From positions 19,864,428 through 19,928,427 of the forward strand of contig NC_064759.1 of assembly GCF_011397635.1 (NCBI RefSeq): a stretch of DNA of 64,000 nucleotides, written 5' to 3'. Of this stretch, positions 24,572 to 39,420 are shown in pieces. Both the position numbers and the translations under genes were made by a program. The DNA is from Epinephelus fuscoguttatus (Eukaryota; Chordata; Actinopteri; Perciformes; Serranidae). Numbering within the stretch: position 1 is the stretch's first letter; each line of letters opens with the position of its first letter. The notes under the pieces were generated by a model, which saw only the letters and a list, made by a program, of their open reading frames with translations, did no database searches and had not been told where the DNA came from.

Positions 24572-24895
24572 TGACGGTTGTACGAAGTGCAGGACTTTGA
24601 CACAAGATCCCAGGGGTCGCGTTCAAAATCCTGCCTTTGGTTTCGGCAACAAATGCAGTTTAGTTAAGGTGAGGGAAAGTTCATTATTTTGGTTAAATGT
24701 TAATCAAAAAAGAATAAAATAATGCTGTGGTCACTACAAGTGAATACTGTATTGTAAAATTGCCTATTTTGGCAGGAAACAACTGAAACACATTTTCAGC
24801 TAACATTCAGTATTAACGTTTTTGTGACTTTAGGTGCATAAATTAGCAACCTTTCCTAATGATGTCAATAGAAAATGTAACAATGACAGAAATGT

Positions 24896-25203
24896 AACTC
24901 ATTCATTTTCCGTAACCGCTTATCCTGTTAGGGGTCACAGGGGGCTGGAGCCTATCCCAGCTGACACTGGGTGAGAGGCGGGGTACACCATGGACAGGTC
25001 ACCAGACTATCACAAGGCTGACACACAGAGACAGACAACCATTCATGCTCACATTCACACCTACGGACAATTTAGAGTCAACAATTATCTTGCATGTCTA
25101 GACTGTGGGAGGAAGCCAGAGTACCTGGAGAAAACCCACGCTGACATGGGGAGAACATGCAAACTCCGCACAGAAGGCCCCCAACCCTCGGGTCTGAACC
25201 AAA
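24896..25203 (+). repeat. Interspersed repeat family A, copy 2 (full)
   Basis: CATTCATTTTCCGTAACCGC, then GAGCCTATCCCAGCTGACAC, GACAGACAACCATTCATGCT and GAAAACCCACGCTGACATGG. It matches 33648-33975. Confidence 0.8.
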
Positions 25204-28200
25204 TTCAATACAAAATCAATTCATTCTGGTTACAGTGTGATCCAACTCTGTTTCACTGTTTAGAGTAAACTAATTTTACAGTTGTATATAATGTCTGTAT
25301 GATTTAAAATCCACTTATCAAACAGTGGACTAAAAAGTTGAGAAGGTCCAGGGAGCATGATGATAATGACTGCATCATCATTTCTGACCAAAACGTGACC
25401 ACTGCTCTTTACGCACTAGCTGTGTGGCTATTAGTAACCCACAGGGACTGAAGACCAAGGCTAACTGTGAACCAACAGACACAAAATGGCTCCCGCAGAC
25501 TGGTCATTCCCAGGTGGTCTCCTAATGTTGCTGAGTCAGCGCAACCAGCCAGGACATCAAGGGGCTGGGATAAGGTTTCACAGGCCGCACACTCAGCAAT
25601 CTAAGCATGCCACACACACAACTGTGCAGTACACACCCACAACTGCTAGCAATTATTTATAACTCATTGAGACTTGCGGCTCGTGGCTGCAGTGATGGCA
25701 CCTGACCCTGAGGTTAATGCCCAGACAAGACGGCTTGTTTTTTTAAAGCATACATCCCAACATCCCCAGACATGAATATTCAGCATGTTGTTATTTGCAG
25801 GTGGGTGTTTCCAATCACTGCGTGCAGAGGGCTTTCATGGGCATTTTATGTTAAAAAGCAGTAAGAACAATCTGCATTCTTGACAACAGCTGCACCAAGC
25901 GCCTCCTACAACCGCAAAAACACTCACCTCCTTCCCTGTCCGAGTCTGTAACCCTGAGAAGATGGGTTCATATGAAGAAAAAAAAAAAAGCATTACGTGT
26001 GCTTAGAAAACTGAGGGGGGCCTGCCAAATGTGAAACGACTGGGATGAATTTCTAAGAAGTCATTTCCAGTATATACAGCCATTTTTTCCCTTCTCAGAC
26101 ACATCTCCCTGGCAACGTGTAAACAGTGCCCTCATTTCCCTGGACCATAAACCTCCTGGCAGTGACGCGCAGCTCTCGTTTCATCCTGCGCAGCGCGGAC
26201 GGAGGGTACAACCCAGCGTTTTATTAGGGATGCAGTGGCAATGTGAAAATTGATGTGCTGTGCCATAAAAAATATTGAACCCATCAGGGAACTCAGATAT
26301 CATGTTAATACATCCCAAACTTAGATCATTCAGGGATATTTTAGACTTCCTAGCTATTTGTGGAGCCTGTAATTCAGATGTAGAAAATCAGGTCAAACTT
26401 ACCTAAAATAAATTTGACAGTATGCCAGTGCATACAGTTAACTGCATACTATTATATGTGTATTTTAAACCGCCACACAGTAAAATCCCACAGCATACAG
26501 CCGAAGATCTAAAAATAGATGTGATAATGTGAGTTGACCTCCGAAACATCCCTGTGGAGCATTTTCCTGTCATAAAAACATAATTTCTTCTTCCTTTACT
26601 CTGGTATGCGCTGTGAGAACCAAACACGGGTTCATTTCCTACTGGGCAACAACCCCTTTCACCAGTGTGGGGTTGATAACAACGAGGATGTCCAAGTCAA
26701 CGTGCACACACTGTGCTTCCTCCCGTTACCCCAAACAGAGACATCTCTGGGACTTCTCAGAAGGACGGTCACACACATTTGCAAACACAGAGTCACAATG
26801 AAAAATCAGGTGTATTATCTCTAAACACACTGAGACAGACACACCTGCAGCCACGTGCACGAGGAGTCACACACCTAAGGTAGTGTGCACACATACACGT
26901 GAACACACAAAGCTGAGGGTAGATAGAGGGATCAAACACAAAAAATAAACACAGCAGCCAAACTGGGGGACAATGGGCGACTTGTGCAGGAAGAGCAGAC
27001 ACACTGAGCAGCTGCATACACACACCCATAGTTTGTTTAAGTTCCTTTGTGGGGACTTCCCCTTGAGTGTAATTACTGCTCATATTCAGAATCCCCGGCT
27101 TTTCTGCTCACATAAATGAAGCTGATAAGATCAAACAATCTGATGTATTTAGGAAATGAGATTCAAACAAAGTGGGAAGATCTTGGTTATGACAATCCAA
27201 ACACATCGAACAGATGATGAATTTTAAACCACACTGAGGCGCTGGGACCACGACTGCCAAGCCACCCGCCCCAAGCCTAGTCCCCAGTCCTTACCAGCAC
27301 AACAGAAGATGGAGGCTTTACTTAATTAAACAATGATGTCATCATTGGTGAAACTACTGGTGAGCAGATTTAAACTGCAAAGAACGATAAAAGCAGTTTC
27401 CATTCAGACTCTGCTGGAGATACTATGAATTTCCCCTGATAATTCTGCATACTGCGGCAAAAAAGGAAACTAGCTGGACTCTGTAGGAACATATCTCTCT
27501 TGACCTAATTTTCACGATCCCAGAGAGGGACCACCTCCTTTTCCTCTTTGTCATTCTCCCTGTTTGCTTTGACCTCTAAATACTGACTGAGGAGGGAGTC
27601 ACAAGTCCACTGGATACCCAGGCGGCTCATTTTTGCTTGTTGGAAACCAAACACACGCTGATGAATTGCCACATAATCAGGAAGTGCATATGTGAGTGGT
27701 ACACTAGTGGAGGTTGGTGACCTAAGGGTCATTTATCCCCCTCGCCGTACCGCCAGGAGAAGGTCCCTGCTCTGAAATGCAGCAGGCAGGCCGTGTGGCT
27801 GGAATGAGCTCACTTCAAAGGTGTCCATAAATCATGCTGCCATGCATCCCAGGACTGCCTCCACCCTCCACTCTCCACGTCCCCAAGTCGCTCACCCACC
27901 TACCCTTTTGTCTTTTTCTCTGCTGTCTGTCCAGTCCAGGTTCACCTAGACCTTGCGCCTTTGTGTGTTACTAGTTCCCACTTGTCATTTGTGTTTTAAG
28001 CTTTTGCATCCACTCACACCGCCAGGATAGTTTAATTTGTTTGTGCGGTAACCTGGCAGTGAGCAGGTCATGGAGAAATCAATCACAGCAGAGGAACAGT
28101 AGAGCGGTGGAGTGGTAGTGGTAGATGTAAACATGTAGTCACCTAAAACCGATTAGCATTTTTATCAAAAAGCAATACCCCCTTTGGTACAAAATGGATC

Positions 28201-31200
28201 TCAGTGGATTTATCTGAGGTTCATTTAAGTCTCGAGAAGAGCTGCAAGTTCAGAAATCCTATAGCTAGTTTCTCGACTTTGCCAGAAGAGAGCTGCAATC
28301 CGTCAGGTCCTTATCTTCCAGTGTCACACACTTGGATCTCTTTATCATGCAGCCATGCAAAACACCATTCATCTTCCCCACCTAATTCATTATCAGTGAT
28401 AAAATGCAAAGTCGCAGCTGCAGTTGTTAAATGGAGAGACGACGTGAAAACAGGTGCTTTGGTAAACACTGATAGCGTGGTTGAATTATGTTGCTTCCCA
28501 AGCAGACCTGTCTATCTCTTTCAATCTATTAACCACACCTCTCGCCCGACTCTTGTCCGACCTCATTCTGCTTTTATCCTGCTTTTCTTCTCTAGTATTC
28601 TTGGCTTCGAGGGATGCGGGAACAGCGCTGAACACAAAACAGACACAAACAAAGTGAGAAGCTAGTTGAAGGCACCAGGCTCTCGCAATGTCCCTAAGGC
28701 CTCTTCATCCATCAAATGAAGTGTAAATGTATGTCGCACACTGTGTAAAGTATCAGGATATATAGCCATGCCTTGATTATTAGACGAGCAGAATCTGGTG
28801 GCACTGGCAGATGAAGGTTAAAAGCTACATGGCACTGACTTACTCACAGTCCCGTGCAGAGCCACGGTAATACTCCCCTGACAGATCACCACAAGGATGA
28901 CGTAGTGTAACCAATGACCGTCATCATGCATTACTGCTCACACTATGGGACACTTTTTCTTCAGCAATCACTAAACCTTAAACAGTTTCCACTCACCAGT
29001 GTTGAGAAAGCGTGCGATGGGATGAGGGATAGGGGTTTTTAAGGGGGGTTGAATACTTCCACGGTGAAGTCATGGTGCTTGTGTCATTGGCCCTCTGCTG
29101 TGCTTTGCTCACCGTCTGGCCCCCATTTTACCCATTGATCTAATTTCCATTGCCAACATTGGATGTGGTTCTGTTTGAAGCTGAATGTTTGGGCCCATTA
29201 AAGCACTGATAGAATTGCAAACGTATGGTGGACCTTAGGAAAAGTAAAGAAGAAAACAACTTAGTGATGTTTGCCAGACTCTTGAGAAGAGTGGAGTAAA
29301 CAGAATGTACAGTTTTGAGCAGCGTTTAGTGAGGTGGAAAAACCCACGGCATTATGTACACCTGGTGTTCACAAGCTTCTTTCATCCTCGCTTTCAGCTG
29401 GATTTAATTACTGTTTGGCATTAAAATATAACAAAATATAAAAGAGCTCTTCCTCATGAGATGACAAATATCATCATATATCATCTTTAAAATTGAGAAT
29501 TCATCTGGTCAATCTGAAAATCATTTTTGATTATATCTTAATGGCTGAGCAGCCTGCTGCCTGTCTGAACTGCCTGCACATCTTTCTGGGTCACCATGTA
29601 ACAGCTTATGTGTATTCATATAGCACCTACGTGTCGATGGGCGGCAGAGATGTGCTACATTTGCTCTTTGCTGCTGCTAATGCGGTCAAGCACCATCTCT
29701 GTAGGTGGTTTGGCTGAATGCCCGAGACTTATACACTACATGAGGCTGCCACTTGTAATGGGGGTATGTATCTGTCACATAATTTCCCATCACATCACAT
29801 CACAGAGATGGCTTCACTTCCAGGCGTAACTGCAAAGAACTGGGAACTCTTAATGCTCGGATTAGACAAAAAACACCACACCATCGTTAACTTCACAACG
29901 TGAAATCTACACCTGACTGAAGACTTTATGAAGTGCAGAGTATCTGTTGTTTCTTTAGTGATGCTCCAGAAGATATAGAGGTTTCAAATGGCGAGATGAA
30001 AGACTTTTCCATAGGCACAAAAATATACTTCTTTAAAGACCCAAGATACCATTGACGACAACGAGGTCCAGACATCTGTAATTTTCGCCCATCGAAGGAA
30101 ATTAAATTGCTACAAAAGTCACTGTTCTTCTACTTCACTGTACCATCTGTATATGTAATGCTGTACCACATGGACTGCAGCGAGTGCACTTGGCTGCACC
30201 CATCTATGCTTTTCCAGCTGCAGACGCGAGACAGGAGACTATGGTTTGGAGTTTTTTTCATATGTAATAAAGTATAGTTATGATTATGCATATGTGCTTT
30301 TGTAATCTCTGTGGACTGCGGTGACAGCTGCACCAGAGAATGGCAGCATCAAAGGAGCAAATTTCATAAATGAAGCTAAAACACTATATATTTAAAAAAA
30401 AAATCTTTATTCTATGGTTTCTGAATTTTTGCTGAGTTACAGCTTTAGTTGAATATATACCGGTACTACGCAGGATTGTTGGTTATTGTCTGTGAACACG
30501 CTCACAAGTTAAAGTGAGAGTAAAAACCAACCCCAGAGTCACTTGTTTGCCATTGCGCCTTGCTATATTTGTATTTTTTCAGCCTTGTGACTCTTGGATG
30601 CCTGCTGCTTACTGTCTGGCACCTGGTTGCCACTTTTATATAAAGCCCCGACCCCACCTGAGCACAGTGGGGGTAGATGCCCTTAAACGTCCTGCACACA
30701 GAAAATAAAAGAAAATAAGAAAATACAAGCAGATGGCAGAGTCTCTGCAGAAAAATACACTCTCACACACTTCTAGAGGGTCATAAGTGACGATTGTGAG
30801 GGATTATGTCCTTCTGAGTCTATACTTTTGGGGGTTTTTTTGGAAAATCCTGCACATTATATATTAAATTCCATAGAATACAGGTTTATATGTGTATTTT
30901 AGGGAATACATAGTTGATACAGATTGGAAAAATGCAGAGGATGGAATTTGAAATGCAAGAATTTTCTCAAGGATGACCTCCTTGCTCAGAACTGCATGTG
31001 CGGACCATTGGAGCTTGGTGGGAAAAAAAAAAGGTCTGGCAACAGCTCCAATGCCTTTTTCTATCTAGCGGGTCTTTCAACACCAGATGATTATGCTAAA
31101 TAACAGTCAAAACAACAACAACAGTATTCTCTGGTACTGGAGGTCTGTGAATCATTTGGTAATTGTGTTGAATGTAAATGCTCTGATCTCCCTCTGGACT

Positions 31201-31690
31201 GAGTTATGTCCGATTACTACAAACATCCTGAGCTCAATATGATCTGTTGGTTGTAAATACGATGTCAAACAAAGCAGTACTTCACTGTAATGTTCTCTCT
31301 GTGCCACTCTGAAGAACGTTGCCCACGTAAGGTGAGTGAGCGCTGACGCCGGATGCTTTGGGGGAGTCACAACATGTTCTTTCTCTTGTGTACATTTGTT
31401 GTGATAAGGGTAAATAGTCTCCGCACACTAATAGAAACTTTTCCAAGACAGAGAGGTGCTACAGAGTAAACTATACACAGTAGGGGCTTGCATTTGTCTT
31501 CGATTACGCCTTTCTGTGACAGCCCGTTGACAGATGCGCCCACAGGCAATAATAGTGTACTCGGGCCACTCCTCTCTCCATCTCATCCTTTCATTCTCCC
31601 TCTAAACTTCACCTGAAGAAGCCAAGAAATCCCTCCTTAGCTCTCTGTTACTCGTCTCTGTCATAAATCACCGTCATCTTCTCATCGAGG
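25204..31690. other. Presumed fhl3 intron 1, unique non-coding DNA
   Basis: No exon recognised. 28204-28665 is open for 153 codons but has no recognisable domain or splice context. 26090-26230 is a CpG-containing patch with no start signal I can support. Confidence 0.5.
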
Positions 31691-31740
31691 AGCTGACGTC
31701 CTTTTATAGCCACACCAAGGACACTTTCTGCCATTTATGG
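31691..31740. promoter_or_regulatory. CArG-box cluster in presumed fhl3 intron 1
   Basis: A perfect CArG box CCATTTATGG (31731-31740) lies about 30 nt from a near-match CCTTTTATAG and a CRE-like TGACGTCC. SRF binds CC(A/T)6GG and drives muscle and cytoskeletal genes. Position inside the presumed first intron of a LIM-cofactor gene makes an enhancer role plausible but unproven. Confidence 0.3.
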
Positions 31741-33647
31741 CTCCTCCGAGGCACCGTCCGAGGGCCGGTTAGTATCCCATGAAGGTGAGGGAACGCAGGG
31801 CAGCAAGGGAGGCCAAGAAACATCCTGCCTGCTTCCTACTCATATTCACTCCAACTTTGACAGCTTAACAAATGAGTGCCAAAGTGTGCCCGAGCGGTGC
31901 CAAGTGCACTCTTCTCTGTGTATTTTGAAAAAGGTAACTGTCATATACAATTCAATTTACAGACTAGTGACTGACATAAATCCACACCACAGTGTACGCA
32001 GCACGTCTGGCTTGTCTAAGCCTGTCTCCTCTGTAGAGACTATTGTCTCTCCAACAGAGCCATAGAGACGAAAATGAGAGGGTGAGACAATGTGTGTGTG
32101 TGCGTGTGTGTGTGCATGTCCCTCTGCCTGTAAATACTAGTGAGCACAAGACATAGTGGGAAAGAACGACAGTGAGAGAGGGATGGTGTAAGACATTTTG
32201 GATAGGGAGTCACATTCTTGATCGCTCACTAGTTTCATCATGCAGAGCAGGCATTTTAACAGTGTTTACTTTCAGCGAGGGGAATGCTCTCGCTCACAGC
32301 TGCACTCCAAATAAACAGTCTTGTATTTATCAGAGACAAGATAATACACATCTAATCAGAACAAGTAACTGCTTTTCAGCAGGCCAACAAGTCTGGTCCT
32401 TCTGGTTTATCCCTGGAAGGCAGTTGTGCAACACAGAGAACATTAGTGCACATTTGAATAAAAATGTGCACATGCTAAACACCAACACTTTGCCAAACAC
32501 CCACACTCTCATGACTGCACTTCCTCTGCCATGATGTCACAGTCTGGGCTCATTCTTTGCAGATGTGGGAGCCTACCCTATTAAGTGTCTGGGAAGCAAT
32601 CAACACTAATGCAGTTGGCATTGTGGCAAACTGAAGTTACTAACCATATAAAGACACAACTACCACAGCAGCAGGGGGTGAACGTGGGGATACAGCGGTG
32701 GCACAGTGGAACAAACAAAGCACGTATGCAGTGCCAGGGCTTAATTACCTCTCTGAGACATCTGTTATGAGAACAGAGTCCTGCTAACATGTTGTTGTGA
32801 AGAAACACTCTGTTAACAGCCCAGTCTCTCAGCGATTTACAGTGTTTTGAAAGGTGACATTTTGAGCCTCAGGCATTGTTGCCTTGTTTAAGGCCTGCTG
32901 TGTATCACTGCGTGGTTAAGGACTGTATGCCACATGGTCTCAAATTATTGCCCAATTAAGCCAGTGTACAAGAACATCCAATGGGAAGGATGACGACATT
33001 GCTGCTCCCATAGAAATAAAACCACTCTGACAGCTCCATGTAGGCGGATGGTTGCTGTTAAATTATTGCAGACTTACTCATACTATAGCTGATCTGTATT
33101 ACACATTCCAATTTCAATATCCCACTAGGCCTTTCACAATAACTACTGTTGCTAGATGATATACTGTCACAGTAATAATTGCAATACATGATATCACTGT
33201 CATTTTGAGACAATTTTATGCGACTGATATAATAATATAATAGCATAGCAATGCAAGAACACCCTTTCAAAGAGTGCTAAACACCTATTAACACCTATAA
33301 ATATATAAAAAAGTATATACTGTATGATATTCGTGTACCTTTAGAGGGGGAGCCCAAATTTACCCCAATTTGGCCAACAAAAACAAGTGATGCCTTTTGT
33401 GACTTACAGAAAAGCTTAACAAAGCTCTGGGAACAATGCAGGTACCGCATGGATGGACGGCCTGGGAGCTGGGTGGCTTGCTGGTGGATTTATGGAGTGG
33501 AAGATGAAGTTGTTGGATTGTAAAATTAAAGGCAATAAACGTTTTGGATTGTTGCCAGGGGTTGGCGAGCTAGCGACTATCAGAACTGTTCCTCTTCCAC
33601 TCCAAAAGTGCAGCTGCAGGCTACCAGTAAGCTACGCTGTGTCGTCT
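31741..33647. other. Presumed fhl3 intron 1, non-coding
   Basis: Short (TG)n at 32091-32115. Nothing else recognised. Confidence 0.5.
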
Positions 33648-33975
33648 TTGGAGTTTCATTCATTCATTTATCTTCCATAACCGCTTATCCTGGTACAGAG
33701 TTACTGTGGGACTGGAGCCTATCACAGCTGATATTGGGTGAGAGGCAGGGTACACCCTGGACAGGTCGCCAGACTATCACAGGGCTGACACATAGAGACA
33801 GACAACCATTCACGAACAATTTAGAGTCACCAATTAACCTGCATGTATTTGGACTGTGGGAGGAAGCTGGAGAACCTGGAGAAAACCCACGCTGACATGA
33901 GGGGGAACATGAAAACTGTACACGGAAGGGCCCCAGCCTCTTGCTGAGAGGCAATACCACTGCACCGCCATGCTG
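33648..33975 (+). repeat. Interspersed repeat family A, copy 3 (full)
   Basis: CATTTATCTTCCATAACCGC, then GACAGGTCGCCAGACTATCA, ACATAGAGACAGACAACCAT and TTTGGACTGTGGGAGGAAGC. It ends with CACTGCACCGCCATGCTGC. Confidence 0.8.
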
Positions 33976-36900
33976 CTGTCTCTTAGAAATCCTGTAAGTA
34001 AGCGGGGTGGAGAAAAAAAAGGAGACTTGCTGTTGGCTAAAATGTTAGTGACATTCTTATGTAAAACAAACACACATCTAAACTCAACGGGCAATATCAA
34101 GGTCAACAAAATGATTGAGGTCATGTCCATATATCTTATGTTAATTTGGTAACATAATTATCGTAACAGGCCTAGATACCACGATGGGTAGGAGTGTTAG
34201 TCGGCGTCAAAGATTAGGTACAGAGTCTAAATTAGTAAATCATGCAAACATCAATTTAAGAGTGATCCACTTCTGACAGAAGCCATGATAATTGTAGGTC
34301 AGTGGACCAGTGATTCCCTCAACACCAATATTATCCAGAGGAGGATCACTCTCTTATCCAAGATATAAAGATGTGGTGTTACAAGATGAAGTGTAAGCCT
34401 TGGCTCTTCACTTTGTCATCTGTCTCTGCGGAGATCTATCACGGTGAAATAACATCTTATTACCTCACGTACTGGAGAAACTCTCCTCGCCCCAACATTC
34501 TTCTTCTCAAGTGCCTCCATTAACCATAGGTTATCCTATGATTTAGCCATTAGCCACAGCCCTACATAACCATTAGTTATATGAATTCATAATACCCATC
34601 ACATTACCAGTTGTATAAAACCACTGCAATTTGTCTGTAGACATCAAATGTGTGCTTCCCCTCTCAGTCCTCCCTTCTCTCTGCTGCTTTATAGGACTTG
34701 CTTAGTTGGTTTTGGATGCCAGTTTGCTGACCAAATGTATCTAGCTGTCGTGCTTATTTATGGACCTTTGTGACGTTGATTCACTGTGTAGAAAGGTACT
34801 GTGTTACCAGGATAACAGCTTTTATTGGTGCCAATTCATTGGGCAACAGTAACATTGAGCAATTCAAGACAGATCTGCACCCTTTTTTGGCAATGAATCT
34901 GTCAGCCCACAGCAGAGGCGAAGACGGAAATAAGGTTTGTCCCAGGAACAAACTGAGGCAGGTTAGGTACATGATGGAGGAGTTGGTAACCCTCACACTT
35001 TTTGCATCATAGCATTCCTTTCATCAAGTCCTGGGAATTAGTACATGCCATACACTTCTGTTGGAGCATGACCCTACCCTCCTCCCTTAAGGCGAGGGTG
35101 CTGGAGAAAACAGTCATGCCTGACTCACACCTCTCCTCAGCACAAGTTCATAACATGACTGAATGTGATGATGCAGCAGTGAATCGACAAGATTCCTGCA
35201 CCCAAACAACATCTGTTTCATGTGAGACTGCAAAGGAAACGCTGATAAGGTAAACGGGAGTTACATTAATCCAATGTGTAATAAATTTAACAGACAGATG
35301 AGGCGAAATGAAGTGAAAGGTGGAGCGAGCCAACGTAAAGCCCACTCTTTAATAACATATAATTAGTTTGTATTAAACTTGTAAGCGTGTAGTTGTGAGG
35401 TATCTGCAATTCTGTGCTTACAATTTGGTATTTCCTTTGAAAACAGCACTTCCTTTGAGAGTAGCAGGTAAGTGCTGGGTATAGACCTGTAATTGTATCT
35501 CTAAAGGAATGTAATTACCCCATTAGCACAGAGTCAGTTACCTTTTACACTCCATGGCTGCGTATATAAAGTTTATGTTCTCTTTACATAAAATCTCACA
35601 TGGTGTGAATGCTGTGACAGAGAGATTGTAGAGAGTGAGAAAGAAGAGAGGGAAGTAGAGAGGGAAGGCAAGATGACTGGATTGTGACGGGGGCACATTA
35701 CCTCCCACGGGGGCCCTGGCTCAAAGGATCAAGTTTCAGACGTTTACCAACAAAGCATCCATGGAGGAAGTCTTGTGCCCCTCACAATAACACCACAGCA
35801 CCTGGCCATCCCCACACAGGAAACCTGAGGTCACTTCCTCCCTTTCAGGGAATTCAGACACACTCCTGCTGCCAGCCACGCGCCCCCACAGCCTATTGAA
35901 GAGGGCCCTGACTACCAGGGGGAAAGACACAGAGACACAGCTGACTCAAAAGAACATCTGAATTATGAGGAAAATATACATCTGAAACTTTGGTTTTTCC
36001 CACATTCTCACCGATACAGTTCACAGAAATGTGAGCCAGAGATGTGTGCCTGACAGGTTCTGTTAGCACCAAAGTAGAAAGATTTCTAATTTCCCTTTAT
36101 TTGGTTTCACATGTAGCACAGATGTGATGTTTTTTAATCAGTCTGATTAGCTAAAAGCCGGGTTGGGCTACATTTTTAATTCTGGTTGGAACCACATAAA
36201 ATAAGAGGTTGAGAACAAGGTATGCACCCTAATAACTGTGCTGGAATTCACAGATTGTCTAAACTTGAGCACAAATTAGAATGTCAAGACATCAGAACAA
36301 ACAGTTAATGATTAGAGAGACAAACATGCCTTGACCAGATGAGTGTGAAACAAGCAGAAGAAGCGTGAGAGTCTGAAGTAAAAATCGTCCAGCAGTTTGG
36401 AACCCAGCATGAAAACCTGATGATTAAAACGTAGCCCGACACCAAATGTGACACAAAGTCATTAAAACAATACAAACTGTGTCCAGAGTGTCCTCTGAAA
36501 CACCATGGAGAGACAAACAGCTGCAGAACGTCAAGAGAGAACTGCCTCAACACAAATCTAAATTCTGCTCCCTAACCACCTGCAACCACTTGACCGCCCA
36601 TTCTCCATCATTATCGTTGGCCTGGTTTCAAACGATGCCAACCCATAAAACCAGCCACAACCAGTCCGAGTCATTTAGCTGCAGTCCCACTGCAGTTTAG
36701 AGCTGGCCGGCGTCCAACCACCACGCAGGGCTAACCTTTGGAAAACACTGAGACCTCCGAAGAATGTGACCATGGTCAATGAAATGGAGAGGGAGAGAGG
36801 AAGAGGAAGAAAGCAAACAAATACATTATACAGCCCGTGGGCTCTGTCAAGGCAAGCTTCCCAGATGCTAAATGGGACAGAATGACTGGCTTTTGGCTGC

Positions 36901-39217
36901 TTGGGGATTATTTCTGCTTCTTACTGTGACAAACAGTTTGTGTAAAAATAACCTGTCAGTGGTGAAAGCACAGTGTGATGCCTGAGAGACCGAATTCCTC
37001 CAAGGTGTAATTTCTGTAGTGACAGACAGAAGAGAGATCTGCATTATTCAAGCCATAATTTTAGTAATGGCTGAAAAATGTCTCATTATTATTATTATTG
37101 GTTTTTTTTTTTCAGTCTCACTGCTCTCGTTAACATCATTTCCCGCAGCAGGATGGAACTGGTTTCAGTAAAAGAACTACATTTAGAAACTGAAGGGCCC
37201 GTACACATGGCACGGTTTTTTGCACTCTAAAATCTTTTGCTTTTGGTGTAGTGAGAGCTACACTGTCACGGCATGCAAGCGTTCCCAAGCACCTGTTTTT
37301 CAGGGCACAACGTTCCAGAAATGCACACTGCGTGTCATGTGACACAGAACAACCAATCACAGCTGGTAGATATCTTCCCTTTCTTCTGTAAATATCAGTC
37401 TATGATACACGTGGACAGGAAGTAGATTATTTAAGTACAGGGCTACCCAGAGCTTTACATCTGTACCACAGACATTTTGGGCCTTCCTATACTCAAAAAA
37501 CAATGCTATGGTTACTTAGCAACTTCAGACACAGCCTGCGTCCATGCTCTTGAAAGCTGGCGCCCAACTTCGTGTTTGGAGGCAGTTAAAGATGTGGCAT
37601 GTGTGCTAGCCTTTTGAGCCAGATATTCCTGTCAGGAGATGGTAGAGACCAAAACAAAGCTTAAAGGATTTGGACGTCCATTTTGTCAGGTGGCTAGAAC
37701 TCCAAATGAGTGATAATATGATTAAATTCTAGCATTAAGAGGTTTCTTGAGTATCCCAGACCTTGAATGTTAACATATTGTAAGCACAAGTGGCATATGG
37801 TTATCATGCATGCTTAAGATTGGACTTTGAACCCTAATGAAATCTTAAAAAGTGAAATAATTCCTGTATCTAACAAGTGTGAGTGCCAAGTCAGGTATCA
37901 TCACATCAAATGTTCTTCCAACTGGAACCAAGATCAAATATGAGTCTTCTACTGAACTGTAGACAAAGCTGATAAGCAACACCTTCATCTTGATTCTCCC
38001 TCAGTAGCACTGAAGAATAGGTGATGCATTCCCTCGTAAACGTGTAAGATCTTGATCAAATTCTCTCGTCTGGCAAGCCCCGACACTTTCCTTTCCCACC
38101 GCCGTGCCCACTGCGCCCATATGACGCAACAGGTGGAGCACCAAACAATCGTCACAGGGATGACACTACTACTATCCGCTGTGATGTGATGATGTACGCC
38201 CAAAACAAAACTAGAAGCTGGAGCACAGACACACCCTTCCCAGATGCACACTGCCATATCCCACTTCCTGCTGCTGGAAAAAAAAAGACAAGTTTAGCCT
38301 GAGGGACTTTGCTCTCTGAGGCCTTCACACACACATGCAGATACACACACACACACCGCTCAGCTGGGAGCTTCCGTGACACAACAGTTGCTCTTAATCC
38401 TTCCTCCACACAGTTCATTGGGTCACACAGTCCGATACAGTCTCTTCTCCCACTGACTGGATGTAGTTTATTTCTCTTTTTGCCTTATCTGTGTGTGTGT
38501 GCGTTATATTACACACAGACATGAGTGCACGTGTGGGACTGTGATTAGAGTGGCAGGGAAAAAAGAGACGAAGGCATAAACAAGGAATGCAGAAAAACAC
38601 ACTGGCAGACAGAAAATGTCCAGACCTCCTCACTTGTCACAGGAAGTGGTTCCTCGTTTGTCAGGGTTTTACTTTGCAGGCTTCTCCCCGGGCAGCGTGT
38701 TTGACTAAGGTGTGAAGTATTAAGGCTTGTCATGATGTCAAGCCCACGCCTGCTTTAATCTCTGCACTCACTGATTTTTACTTAACAGCAAAAACTCTCA
38801 GCGTGAAAAGTAAAGAGAAAATATGACCTTAAGGTTTTACATTAAATGTTAATAGATGATAATTACTGTGCAACTACCACTACTAATGATAATGAGAAAA
38901 AGACTTTAAATTATTTTATGAAAGAGAGAAAGTTATTTACATTAATTATAAATTTAAATAGTTATAGTTTTGTTATCACAGCGTTTGAAGTCTACAAACT
39001 TCAGTGATGCTTTGTGTCATTAATTTTCATTGAAAAGCCTCAGCCAGTCATCATGATGCTTTCAATGACACTTGGGATAAACTAATTCCCATCAAATAAA
39101 ACACTTTTAGAAGTAATTTCCGAAAATGCCAAACGTGAAATAAATAGTTTCGTGAAGCCAGGTCAGAGAAACGTCAAAAGTAGTGTAACAAGGTATGAAT
39201 AAAAAGTGAAGTCCTAC
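33976..39217. other. Presumed fhl3 intron 1, non-coding
   Basis: No exon or well-bounded repeat recognised. (ATT)n-like run at 37086-37100 and CA-rich stretch at 38325-38360. Confidence 0.5.
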
Positions 39218-39420
39218 CAGGAGTAGTGTCTGAAGTCTGGAGGCACCTTCTGCTCCCTGACAGTGGTAACCCGCCTCCCTCACGGTCTCCAAAGTCTCGC
39301 TCAGATCTGGACTGGGATCAGTTTGCAGGTCGCTAAACTCCGGCGGCTCAGCAGCGTCGCTCGTCAGCTGTAAAACTTTTTGTGTGTCTTCTGACAGTAG
39401 TCAAATCTCTGTGGCGAAGA
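39218..39420 (-). other. fhl3: Candidate untranslated first exon of fhl3
   Basis: CpG-containing, non-repetitive sequence that reads as a 5' UTR on the minus strand and ends at a plausible donor (CTCCTG then GTAGGA, donor at 39217-39216). It has no upstream ATG close to the donor. It lies upstream of the acceptor at 13871, giving an intron of about 25 kb. A nearer alternative donor (GGGAAAG then GTGACT, exon end 14005) exists but sits in less promoter-like sequence. The left boundary and link to fhl3 are inferred. Confidence 0.4.

Noticed and set aside
28204..28665. Plus-strand open frame of 153 codons
   Set aside because: No recognisable domain, biased start region or splice context; chance open frame in presumed intron.
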